From an uncultured Anaerolineaceae bacterium (GTDB taxonomy: Bacteria; Chloroflexota; Anaerolineae; Anaerolineales; Anaerolineaceae): a stretch of DNA of 19,539 nt. A program made the translations under genes and the position numbers. How positions within the stretch are numbered: the stretch's first letter is position 1; every line of letters begins with the position of its first letter. The stretch is from assembly GCA_937890875.1 (NCBI GenBank), contig CALAEB010000611.1, forward strand, positions 1 through 19,539, given 5' to 3'. The notes under the pieces are model-generated. The model was not told the origin of the DNA. It saw nothing but the letters and a program-made list of their open reading frames with translations, and did not search any database. Positions 1 through 7,204 of the stretch are shown piece after piece.

Positions 1-242
1 ATGAACCTACCCGCGGTATTGATGTGGGAGCAAAATACGAAATCTATACGATCATCAACAGGCTTGCCGCCGAAGGAAAAGCAATTATTCTGATTTCATC
101 GGAATTACCCGAAATTCTGGGGGTGTGCGACCGGATTTACGTCCTGAACGAAGGAAAAATCGTCGGGGAAATGCAGGCCAAAGACACAACGCAGGAAGAA
201 ATCATGGAGAGAATTATGTCCACGCAGGAGGCTGCAAGCTGA
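1..242 (+). CDS. mmsA: Sugar ABC transporter ATP-binding protein, C-terminal end (partial)
   Basis: Only the last ~80 residues are present; the 5' part lies before the window. The first readable codons give [11 protein letters not shown], the segment just after the Walker B aspartate in sugar ABC ATPases. ISSELPEI follows and supplies the switch-region motif (SSEL in place of the usual H-loop), as is typical of the second, degenerate nucleotide-binding domain of the RbsA/XylG/MmsA family. The C-terminal tail (LNEGKIVGE) also fits. The protein would energise uptake of a monosaccharide together with the permease that follows. Its stop TGA overlaps the permease ATG by one base (TGATG), which indicates translational coupling. 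The family is clear; the choice of MmsA (GguA) over XylG or RbsA rests on the MmsB-like neighbour. Confidence 0.88.
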   Translation, partial: EPTRGIDVGAKYEIYTIINRLAAEGKAIILISSELPEILGVCDRIYVLNEGKIVGEMQAKDTTQEEIMERIMSTQEAAS

Positions 243-1408
243 TGAATACAATTAAAACCATTTTCAAGAATAACGTCCGTCAATACGGGATGCTGATCGC
301 ATTGGTCGTCATTATGCTGTTTTTCTGGATCGTTACTGACGGCATCCTGATGCGCCCGGTCAACCTGACAAACCTGCTGCTCCAAAACAGTTATATCATC
401 ATCATGGCGATCGGCATGCTGCTGATCATCATCACCGGCGGAATCGATCTGTCGGTGGGGTCCGTCTGCGGTTTTATCGGCGGATTGGCGGCGGTATTAA
501 TCGTCCGCTATCACGTCAATGTTTTTGTGACCATGCTGATCTGCGCGGCGGTAGGAATTGTCATCGGAGCCTGGAACGGTTATTGGGTGGCATACCAGAA
601 AATTCCCGCTTTTATCGTAACCCTCGCCAGCATGCTGATCTTCCGCGGATTGTTATTGACATTGCTGGGCGGAGAATCGGTCGGCCCGTTTCCGCCGGAA
701 TTCCAGAAAATCGCATCCGGCTTTATCCCCGATTTCTTTAATTATCCCGGGTTCCACCTTACTTCCGTTGTTATCGGAGCGATCCTCTCCGTAATTATTG
801 TTTTCTCCGATATCCGCGGCAGGAAAAATAATCTCAAATATGAATTTGAAGTTTTGCCGTTTCCGTTTTTCATCGCGAAAAATGTCGTTATCGTCGCTGC
901 AATCATGGGATTATGCATCGTCATGGCCTCTTATAAAGGGCTGCCGAATGTGCTGGTCCTGATGGGTGTGCTGGCTGTAATTTACTCAATTCTCACCAAT
1001 AAAACCGTGTTCGGGCGCAGGATTTATGCGCTGGGCGGGAACGAAAAAGCGACCAAGCTTTCCGGGATCGACACATCCAAGCTGGTATTTCTCTGCTTTG
1101 TCAATATGGGTCTGCTTTCCGCAATTGCCGGTATGGTTTTTGCCGCCCGGCTCAACTCCGCCACGCCCAAGGCTGGGAACAGTTTTGAAATGGACGTGAT
1201 CGCGGCGAACTATATCGGCGGCGCCTCCGCCAGCGGCGGTGTCGGTACGGTGGTCGGCGCAATCATCGGCGCATTTATCATGGGCGTTTTGAACAACGGG
1301 ATGTCCATCATGGGCATCAACATTGACTGGCAGCAGGTCATCAAAGGGCTGGTCCTGCTGGCGGCCGTACTCTTTGATGTGATTCAAAAGAATAAAAGCG
1401 GCCGTTAA
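242..1408 (+). CDS. mmsB: Multiple-monosaccharide ABC transporter permease (MmsB/GguB type)
   Basis: Predicted 388-residue polytopic membrane protein of the RbsC/XylH permease superfamily. It forms the transmembrane channel for import of monosaccharides delivered by a periplasmic or lipoprotein sugar-binding protein. Visible marks are a first membrane segment at residues ~15-35, the family signature ITGGIDLSVGSV, the cytoplasmic coupling segment (TVFGRRIYALGGNEKAT) and the C-terminal GGASASGGVGTV motif. The length and the extra central loop with hydrophilic stretch (around DIRGRKNN) match the ~390-residue MmsB/GguB subgroup rather than the ~320-residue RbsC group. An in-frame start further upstream at 125 would add 39 residues inside the ATPase gene; the ATG at 242, overlapping the ATPase stop, is preferred because it begins directly before the first membrane helix. 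The substrate cannot be read from the sequence. Confidence 0.9.
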   Translation: MNTIKTIFKNNVRQYGMLIALVVIMLFFWIVTDGILMRPVNLTNLLLQNSYIIIMAIGMLLIIITGGIDLSVGSVCGFIGGLAAVLIVRYHVNVFVTMLICAAVGIVIGAWNGYWVAYQKIPAFIVTLASMLIFRGLLLTLLGGESVGPFPPEFQKIASGFIPDFFNYPGFHLTSVVIGAILSVIIVFSDIRGRKNNLKYEFEVLPFPFFIAKNVVIVAAIMGLCIVMASYKGLPNVLVLMGVLAVIYSILTNKTVFGRRIYALGGNEKATKLSGIDTSKLVFLCFVNMGLLSAIAGMVFAARLNSATPKAGNSFEMDVIAANYIGGASASGGVGTVVGAIIGAFIMGVLNNGMSIMGINIDWQQVIKGLVLLAAVLFDVIQKNKSGR

Positions 1409-1517
1409 GCGCAGCGGCCGGCTCGAATTTGCAACCCGGGGTACGCTGACGCACGGGTGATTCGAAATTCGGGCGGGAATTCAAAATTTGGATTTCCTTT
1501 CACACAAATGAAGAAAA

Positions 1518-1570
1518 TTTTGCAGCGGTTTTGGTTTTGTGCAAAGCACAAAACCAAAACCGCTGCAAAA
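1518..1570. terminator. Long perfect hairpin at the convergent mmsB/lacI junction, probable bidirectional terminator
   Basis: A perfect 25-bp inverted repeat (arms 1518-1542 and 1546-1570) is closed by a 3-base loop, AAA. The loop-proximal pairs are GTGC/GCAC. The left arm on the plus strand is almost wholly G and T and the right arm A and C. Read on the minus strand, the stem is followed by TTTTCTTCATTT, a reasonable U-tract for ending the lacI transcript. On the plus strand a short T run follows after seven bases. It lies 110 bp past mmsB and 72 bp past the lacI stop. The stem is much longer than that of a normal intrinsic terminator. Confidence 0.75.
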
Positions 1571-1641
1571 AAACTTTTTCAAAATCCGAATTGCTGAAAT
1601 CCAGAACACTTTTTCGAATTACTATCCGGTTCCCGTTTTGC

Positions 1642-2667
1642 TTATGAGCTTTCCCGGATGATCAGACCGGTTTCCAGCGTGATCACCCGCCCGGTTTTCA
1701 TATCGGATTTCGTGTGGATCATCTCCAGCAATACCTTCACCGCCTGCGATCCTAACGCCCGCAGCGGGTGCGTTACGGTAGATAACGCAGGAGAAAAATA
1801 AGCGCCTTCCGGCCAATCATCAAACCCGACAAACGCAATGTCCTGAGGAATCCTGATTCCATGCAGATTCGAATAATACATTGCGCCAAGCGCCATCTGG
1901 TCATTACTGGCGAAAACAGCGTCCATTTCCGGGAATTTTTCATGCAGTTCAGAAAAAGCTTTTTCACCGCTGCTCGATGACCAATCGCCTTCCGCCCAGT
2001 TCCGCGAAGAAATCTCAATCCCATACTGTTTCAGCGCGTCTTCCCATCCTTTTTTCCGCTGACGGGCCTCCAGCCACGACAAAGGCCCCGCAAGCAGCCC
2101 CACATGATGCCGTCCAATCGAAACCAAATAATCGACGGCTTTTTTTGCGCCGCCATAATTATCAATATTCAGGGTGGTGAAATTCAGGTCGGGTTCACAT
2201 TTCAGGAAAACGATCGGCGGGCAGTCAGCCGGCAGCCGCTGTTTGGTAATCCGGATATTATCGTTCACATCGGGCACGGCAAAAATAATTCCTTCGACCT
2301 GCTGCTGCATCAGGGTCTCAATAAAATGAACGATATTCGGAGAATCGATCTGAAAAACCTGATTGATCAGCAGCGAATACTTGGCTTCCTCACAAGCTTC
2401 GGTAATTCCATCCAGCGTATTGGAAACCCCCAGATAACGGAGACCGCCCATGACTACGCCGATGGTCAGGCTGTTTTGTTTCACCAGGCTGCGGGCGACC
2501 GCGCTGGGATAATATCCCATTTCCTTGATAACGGTCTGTACCTTCTCCCTGGTCAGAGGGGAGACATCCGGACGGTTATTAATAACCCGGGACACCGTTT
2601 GTGTTGAAACGTCGCATTTTTTCGCAATATCTTTGATCGTGACTTTAATATTTCGCTTGATAAACAT
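1642..2667 (-). CDS. LacI-family transcriptional repressor
   Basis: Predicted 341-residue DNA-binding regulator. The N-terminal helix-turn-helix occupies residues ~10-32 (TIKDIAKKCDVSTQTVSRVI), followed by the hinge region with the ARSL motif near residue 59. The rest is a periplasmic-binding-protein-like effector domain (TIGVVMGG, NIDNYGGAKKAVDYL, FASNDQMALGAM, FVGFDDWPEG). The start is placed at the ATG at 2667 because an AGGTGA ribosome binding site sits at the right spacing upstream; an in-frame GTG at 2676 falls inside that site. It converges with the sugar transporter operon, so a role in sugar-responsive control of those genes is the natural inference. A 34-bp palindrome with an ACCGGT centre about 410 bp upstream is a candidate operator. 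The effector is unknown. Confidence 0.92.
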   Translation of the reverse strand: MFIKRNIKVTIKDIAKKCDVSTQTVSRVINNRPDVSPLTREKVQTVIKEMGYYPSAVARSLVKQNSLTIGVVMGGLRYLGVSNTLDGITEACEEAKYSLLINQVFQIDSPNIVHFIETLMQQQVEGIIFAVPDVNDNIRITKQRLPADCPPIVFLKCEPDLNFTTLNIDNYGGAKKAVDYLVSIGRHHVGLLAGPLSWLEARQRKKGWEDALKQYGIEISSRNWAEGDWSSSSGEKAFSELHEKFPEMDAVFASNDQMALGAMYYSNLHGIRIPQDIAFVGFDDWPEGAYFSPALSTVTHPLRALGSQAVKVLLEMIHTKSDMKTGRVITLETGLIIRESS

Positions 2668-3816
2668 GTTATTCACCTGTGAAAGCCGATAATCTCTATT
2701 TCATTCCATATCGACCGGAATAATTTACGATACGGCGCTGGTAGCCTGAAACGGAGACCGGAATTATTTCTTCGATTGTCTTATCTTCCGGTTGTTTCAG
2801 AAAATATGGCAGTCCGAAAATAATTTTCAGCAAAGCTCCATTAATTGCCGGTTCGAGTGTCAAAAGTCAATTTCATCGAAAAAGTGCGCTGCAGTTCTTT
2901 TTTACCTGAAAGGATTTCATAACCTCCGAATTCCTGATAAATAGCAGAACAAAGTCAGGTCTTCGAATTTTGGAAGAAAGATTCCCTGAGATTATTCAAA
3001 AGCGAACCCTGTCTTTCGAACTGTCGAAACAATGCCCGATTCCATTAATCTCAGCTAAAGTATACTATAAAGCTTCAGCTTTGTGAACGTTACCGGTAAC
3101 GTTCACAAAGCGCACAGAGCGCATGAAAAACGTTTCGTTGTCCATTTTTTTCTGCAAATACTTTTTGGGAGAGATTATACCTGCTTTAGACCAGTTCCAA
3201 ACACTTTTATAGAAAGCTGTTCGGGATAAGGCCGTATCGAAAATAAACTTCACCGTCCCATTCGCAATTTACATCCAAAATTTGAATTCCAGGTTCCGTC
3301 CCGGCAGTTCAAAATACGGGAACTTCCTTTAGTTCAAGCGGAGAACTGCAAAGCAATTTTTTAAACTTCGAAGAGGAATCACTGTGGTTCGATTTAACTC
3401 GAAACGGATTCGATATTCCGGATTCCTGTTCCGCTTGTCATGCCGTGGATACCATCTCAATTAGTGATAGAATATCTGTATGGAATCGAATTGCATCGGA
3501 TCGTAATTCGGATGACGGGCAAAAAACAACCCATCTTTTATTATTGTGTTTATTTTTCCGTTAAACGAACATACAAGTACATTTACAGTCTGAATCAATT
3601 GAAAACGCAATTTACCGGAAATTCTGTTTAGGAAGCATGGTTCTCGCAATGTGGAAAAAAATTTTACAGCATTCTCCCGCTTGCCAGGAGCCGAAAACGG
3701 ATTATCCGGCTGTTAATCCCGCCGCTTTTCGGAGCAAAAAACACTTTCTTTTTCTGCATAAAAAGGCTGCTGCGTTCCCGATATTTTCCACAGCACATTC
3801 ACGAAAGGAAATCGCG
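2668..3816. other. Long intergenic region without a convincing gene
   Basis: About 1.15 kb separates the lacI start from the first VWA start. It is visibly richer in A+T than the flanking genes and has many TTCGAA and AATT-type words. Open frames of 60-63 codons occur (3065-3253 minus, 3440-3631 plus, 3461-3649 minus) but none has a good ribosome binding site, a recognisable domain or coding-like composition. The frame of the first VWA gene stays open back to 3637, but that extension looks like leader rather than protein. The clearest content is the palindrome at 3078-3111. No transposase remnant, tRNA or known riboswitch was recognised. Confidence 0.6.
3078..3111. promoter_or_regulatory. 34-bp perfect palindrome, candidate LacI-family operator
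   Basis: Each half reads GCTTTGTGAACGTTACC from outside to centre, giving an uninterrupted symmetric site centred between 3094 and 3095. The inner CGTTACCGGTAACG resembles operators of LacI-family proteins, which are palindromes with a central CG, such as the E. coli gluconate repressor site. The lacI gene lies about 410 bp away on the minus strand. The site could bind that repressor for autoregulation, or control an unrecognised transcript. The outer arms (TTGTGAA...TTCACAA) extend well beyond a usual 14-20 bp operator. Confidence 0.6.
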
Positions 3817-4938
3817 ATGAAAAAGGATATCTTTCCTGCCCTGATAACCAATCAATTTGCAACGAACGACTGGATGAAAAAAATAAAAAAGCTGATTTTT
3901 TTCAGTCTGTTAATTTCCCTGATTCTCTTGTCCTCGGCAGTTTCCGCTGCCGAAGAACAAATCACGATCGACCGGGCATATTTTCCTTTCAACACTGGCG
4001 AAGTGATGCTGTTTGCCGATATCCCGGAGGCTGTACTGAACGCCAATCCGGACACAATTCTGCTCACAATCAATGGAGCGGCAGCAAAGACGCCGAGAAT
4101 CAGCAGTTTCTGCCGCAGTGACATTCCGTTGACATTTTTATTTCTGGTGAACACAACAAAAACCGTTTATGCCAGCGAAAAGGACCGCCCGGAAGAAATC
4201 ATCCGCGCCTTTCGGGATTTTTATTTTTTCCAGGGACACAGCAAAATCGCGATCATGACATACGGCGACGCCATTCAAACCGTGCTGGAGCCCACGTCCG
4301 ATGCCGAGGCCATTAACCTGGCCGCAATCAGAATCCGCTTTACATCCCAGAATTCGAATTATCAGGAAGCGTTGGCCACGGCGGTTGACTATCTGGAGAA
4401 ACTATCCGAAAATGACGGATCGTTCAAACAGATCATCCTGCTCACGGATGGGAAAGGATACGATCACCGGTTCTTCTCGGAGGAAGAAATGATCCAATCC
4501 CTGCAGGAAGCCGAAATTCCGCTGTTCGTGTTAAATACGCTGGATACAAACGCTTTTTATGGCGACGAAGCAAAAGATCATGCCGAGTCAGCCAGCTGGT
4601 ACGCAACGACCTTTCCGGAATTGTACCCGCTTGCGACACCGGAAGCATCCGGCGGCGCCGGCGTTAACTACGATCTTGAACGGCTAAAGCGAATAGCCGG
4701 CGCGACCGGCGGATTGGCTGTTAAGGCCAGTGAAGGCAGTCGTTCTGAAGCGCTGGCAAAAAGGATGATGGATGCCATCTGCGCAAAAACGTTCCTCAGC
4801 GCGACACTGCCGGACGGTTTTTCCGCCAATCTGCAGGAGCCGATCGAATTTTCACTCGATTTTTTCAATGGCAGAACCTATATCGCCGGTGTGACCAGTT
4901 CGATCTACGCAGACGCACGCATCTTATCCGTCCAATAG
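3817..4938 (+). CDS. Exported VWA-domain protein, paralogue 1 of 3 (degenerate metal site)
   Basis: Predicted 373 residues. The chosen ATG follows AAAGGAAATCGCG, a good ribosome binding site. This gives a positively charged leader of about 22 residues before a hydrophobic segment (residues ~25-42) ending in AVSAAEE, a plausible signal peptidase I site. A second in-frame ATG at 3874 would give a conventional signal peptide but has no clear ribosome binding site. The VWA domain spans roughly residues 104-240. Where the first metal-ion-dependent adhesion-site (MIDAS) motif, DxSxS, is expected it reads VNTTKT, so the first aspartate is Asn112. The later TDGKGYD is kept (Asp211). Compared with its two downstream relatives it carries about 30 extra residues near 243-280, rich in Ala, Glu and Tyr. 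It heads a three-gene set of relatives. The function is unknown; VWA domains generally bind protein partners. Confidence 0.8.
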   Translation: MKKDIFPALITNQFATNDWMKKIKKLIFFSLLISLILLSSAVSAAEEQITIDRAYFPFNTGEVMLFADIPEAVLNANPDTILLTINGAAAKTPRISSFCRSDIPLTFLFLVNTTKTVYASEKDRPEEIIRAFRDFYFFQGHSKIAIMTYGDAIQTVLEPTSDAEAINLAAIRIRFTSQNSNYQEALATAVDYLEKLSENDGSFKQIILLTDGKGYDHRFFSEEEMIQSLQEAEIPLFVLNTLDTNAFYGDEAKDHAESASWYATTFPELYPLATPEASGGAGVNYDLERLKRIAGATGGLAVKASEGSRSEALAKRMMDAICAKTFLSATLPDGFSANLQEPIEFSLDFFNGRTYIAGVTSSIYADARILSVQ

Positions 4939-4969
4939 CCGATGAAAGCTGATGCCAGGGAGGTTTAAA

Positions 4970-5989
4970 ATGAAAAACGACCAAAACAATCTGAGAAAAA
5001 CTGAATCCGGAGGCCGGGCGGCTGTTTTTTTGAAAATCATTGGTGCGATAGTCCTGTTTGTCCTGTTTTTCGGCGCAGCGGCGGTAGAAAAGGCCGGCGC
5101 AAACGCAATTGAAGAAGTTGCCATATCGAATAACAGCGATGTGACCCTTTTCTATTCGCTCAAACAGCCATCCGGCAGTTCTGCACCGGTTTCCGCATCA
5201 GTCGCCTTCGGTGACTTTCCGCTGGAAGCGGTGCGCGTCACCACCATCGAAGAATCCAATATCCCGCTGCGTTTTCTTTTTCTGGTCGACGTTTCCAAGA
5301 CCGCGCTAAAAAGCGAGCGGGACCGCGTGAAGGCTGTGATTCAGGAATTTGTTGACAACATCCCGTTCCGTGACCGGTCTCTCTTTCAAATTAATACATT
5401 CGGCGATCAGGACAGCGTCTACCTGAACCAGACGGCGGATCCGCTGCAGATCATCGCGGCCATCAACAAAATGGATCCGCTTTTTATCGCCGAAACCGCT
5501 TATTATCCGGGCGCCGTTTTCAGCGCGTTGAGCGACCTGAAAGCAAAAACGGATCGGAATCTGGAAAAATTCCAGATCATCCTGGTCACGGACGGCACGG
5601 GATACGACTATCAGCTTTATACAGAAAAAGACATGATCATCGCGCTACAGGATGCCGGCGTCCCGCTTTATGTGCTGTGTGTATTCGACACTTTCAGCGG
5701 GACGGTCGATCCGGAAAATTATGCCCGCCTGTCCAGAATTGCGGAAAGCAGCGGCGGGGCGATCGCCTCCCCGCACGTGAACACACTGGAAAACTGGCGG
5801 CTGGCAAAAATCCTGACGGACTCCATCTCCGGAACTTATGTAATCACCGGGAAACTGCCGGCGAATTTCCAGCCTGACCGGAAAAACCTTTATGACGTCA
5901 CGCTGACGCTGAACGGCGAAGCCGGTACGCTCGGGACACAGACAAAAACCGTAAAGCCGATCTTGATTTCTTCCGAACAGCCAGAATAA
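4970..5989 (+). CDS. Exported VWA-domain protein, paralogue 2 of 3 (intact-looking metal site)
   Basis: Predicted 339 residues. An ideal GGGAGG ribosome binding site six bases upstream fixes the ATG at 4970 rather than the in-frame ATG at 4952. A 20-residue charged leader precedes one hydrophobic segment (residues ~19-38), so the protein is secreted or stays membrane-anchored facing outside. The VWA domain (about residues 98-270) has FLFLVDVSKT, giving Asp107-x-Ser109-x-Thr111, a possible Thr177 and VTDGTGYD with Asp208. This is the most complete MIDAS of the three proteins. A C-terminal beta-rich region ends in TQTKTVKPILI, which matches the third protein's ending. It lies 31 bp after paralogue 1 and 10 bp before paralogue 3, so it is almost certainly co-transcribed. 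The function cannot be read from the sequence. Confidence 0.85.
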   Translation: MKNDQNNLRKTESGGRAAVFLKIIGAIVLFVLFFGAAAVEKAGANAIEEVAISNNSDVTLFYSLKQPSGSSAPVSASVAFGDFPLEAVRVTTIEESNIPLRFLFLVDVSKTALKSERDRVKAVIQEFVDNIPFRDRSLFQINTFGDQDSVYLNQTADPLQIIAAINKMDPLFIAETAYYPGAVFSALSDLKAKTDRNLEKFQIILVTDGTGYDYQLYTEKDMIIALQDAGVPLYVLCVFDTFSGTVDPENYARLSRIAESSGGAIASPHVNTLENWRLAKILTDSISGTYVITGKLPANFQPDRKNLYDVTLTLNGEAGTLGTQTKTVKPILISSEQPE

Positions 5990-5999
5990 GGGGCATAAA

Positions 6000-7088
6000 A
6001 TGAACAGCTTGTTGATTTCAAACAAAGGCATATCCAGAAAAGCATTTTTCGGCAGCAGCCTAATTCTCAGAACACTTTTCTGCATTGTGCTTGCATTCGG
6101 TCTGTTCTTCGCAGTGACCAGTCGCGGATCCGCAGTTTCAGGCGCTGATTTCATAATCAAAAATGTAAAACTGACCGATAACCAGCAGCTGGAGTTCATC
6201 CTGACCACACCGTACACTACCCAGGGGACGCTTCCGGATTCTTTCAATGTCCGGCTGGACGAATTCGAATTCCAGAGCAAATGGTTTTCCACTTTCGATA
6301 AGGAGAATACGCCGCTGACGATTCTTTTTCTGATCGATCTGTCCACAAAATGGGACCAAATCGAACAGGAACGCGCCGGGAAAATTATTACCGAGTTTCT
6401 GCGGGATCCCCGGATCCTGAAACGCGGCAGAATCGGCGTCATGACTTTTGGAGAGAAAATTGAAAGGCGGTTGGATTTTACGAATGATCCACAGGCCATT
6501 CTCGCATCCGTCAGCAATTTACAATTTGCGGACGGCGAGATCAAATATCCGCTTGCGCTGCTGAACGCCGTCCAATATATGGCAACCATCGCCGCCAGCG
6601 CGAATGAGCAAAGGCACATCGTCCTGATTTCAGACGGAACCGGATATGATCCGAACCTGATCACGGATGAAAAAATGGCGGCACAGCTGGATACGGCCAA
6701 CATCCGTCTGTCCGCTTTAGTTCAGCGAGATACTGATGGAACGATCGCAAACGCGGATTTCAACCGGATTTTTCAGCTTGCCAAACAGTCGGGAGGCTAC
6801 GCTGTTTCTCCGATTGCGAACAACAATGTCAACCGTGACCTGGCAAAAATCCTGATCGAGACGATCAAATTCGGCATGATCATGCACGCGAGAACGCCGG
6901 ACGATTTTATCCCCAATCCGGACAATACGTACGAGCTGATCCTGACCATGTACCAAAACTGGAGCGCCGTCATCGGCATCAAGACCCAGACTGTCCAGCC
7001 GCTCATCGTTACAACGACAACAGCCGAACCCACGCCTGTCGTTGAGGAGACGCCGGTGGCTGTTCCCACCGAGCAGGATGACTATTAA
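6000..7088 (+). CDS. Exported VWA-domain protein, paralogue 3 of 3 (partly degenerate metal site)
   Basis: Predicted 362 residues. The ATG follows AAGGGGCATAAA, a good ribosome binding site, 10 bp after the previous stop. A leader of about 24 residues precedes a hydrophobic stretch (~24-40) and GSAVSGAD, a possible cleavage region. The VWA domain (about residues 105-275) carries FLIDLSTKW, giving Asp113-x-Ser115 but Lys117 in place of the third hydroxyl residue, then ISDGTGYD with Asp212. The C-terminal beta-rich region ends TQTVQPLIV, like paralogue 2. It is followed by a unique low-complexity tail rich in Thr, Pro, Val and Glu (about residues 338-362), typical of an exposed linker. This is the last gene before a long hairpin. 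No wall-anchor motif is seen. Confidence 0.85.
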   Translation: MNSLLISNKGISRKAFFGSSLILRTLFCIVLAFGLFFAVTSRGSAVSGADFIIKNVKLTDNQQLEFILTTPYTTQGTLPDSFNVRLDEFEFQSKWFSTFDKENTPLTILFLIDLSTKWDQIEQERAGKIITEFLRDPRILKRGRIGVMTFGEKIERRLDFTNDPQAILASVSNLQFADGEIKYPLALLNAVQYMATIAASANEQRHIVLISDGTGYDPNLITDEKMAAQLDTANIRLSALVQRDTDGTIANADFNRIFQLAKQSGGYAVSPIANNNVNRDLAKILIETIKFGMIMHARTPDDFIPNPDNTYELILTMYQNWSAVIGIKTQTVQPLIVTTTTAEPTPVVEETPVAVPTEQDDY

Positions 7089-7107
7089 TCCGGTTCGGAT
7101 CGGGAAA

Positions 7108-7154
7108 CCTTGTTGTTTTATTTTTGCATGAAACACAAAAATAAAACAACAAGG
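7108..7154. terminator. Long perfect hairpin at the convergent VWA/yccF junction, probable terminator
   Basis: A perfect 19-bp inverted repeat (arms 7108-7126 and 7136-7154) has a 9-base loop, CATGAAACA. It starts 19 bp after the last VWA stop and ends 50 bp before the yccF stop. On the plus strand the stem is followed by AAATTTACTTTTTTAT, a U-rich stretch. As in the hairpin at 1518-1570, the plus-strand left arm is G/T-rich and the right arm A/C-rich, with T runs inside the stem itself. Confidence 0.75.
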
Positions 7155-7204
7155 AAATTTACTTTTTTATCCGAAGGGATTCTTCAAATCTCAAATTCCG
7201 ACTG

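Noticed and set aside
3078..3111. Rex redox-repressor operator
   Set aside because: The half-sites TTGTGAA and TTCACAA are present but 14 bases apart, whereas Rex sites have only about 4-6 bases between them; the inner LacI-like core explains the site better.
3065..3253. Small minus-strand open frame of 62 codons crossing the palindrome
   Set aside because: No ribosome binding site or family resemblance, and its end overlaps the likely regulatory palindrome; treated as non-coding.
3440..3649. Overlapping 62-63 codon open frames on both strands upstream of the VWA genes
   Set aside because: Both lack ribosome binding sites and coding-like composition, and they overlap each other in opposite directions.
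3637..3816. Possible 60-residue N-terminal extension of the first VWA protein
   Set aside because: The ATG at 3817 has a proper AAAGGA site, while the upstream ATG codons do not; the extension would bury the export signal about 85 residues inside the protein.
5645..6703. A 352-codon open frame on the minus strand opposite the second and third VWA genes
   Set aside because: It spans two plus-strand genes that have good ribosome binding sites, export signals and shared domains; its translation has no recognisable domain and reads as antisense of those genes.
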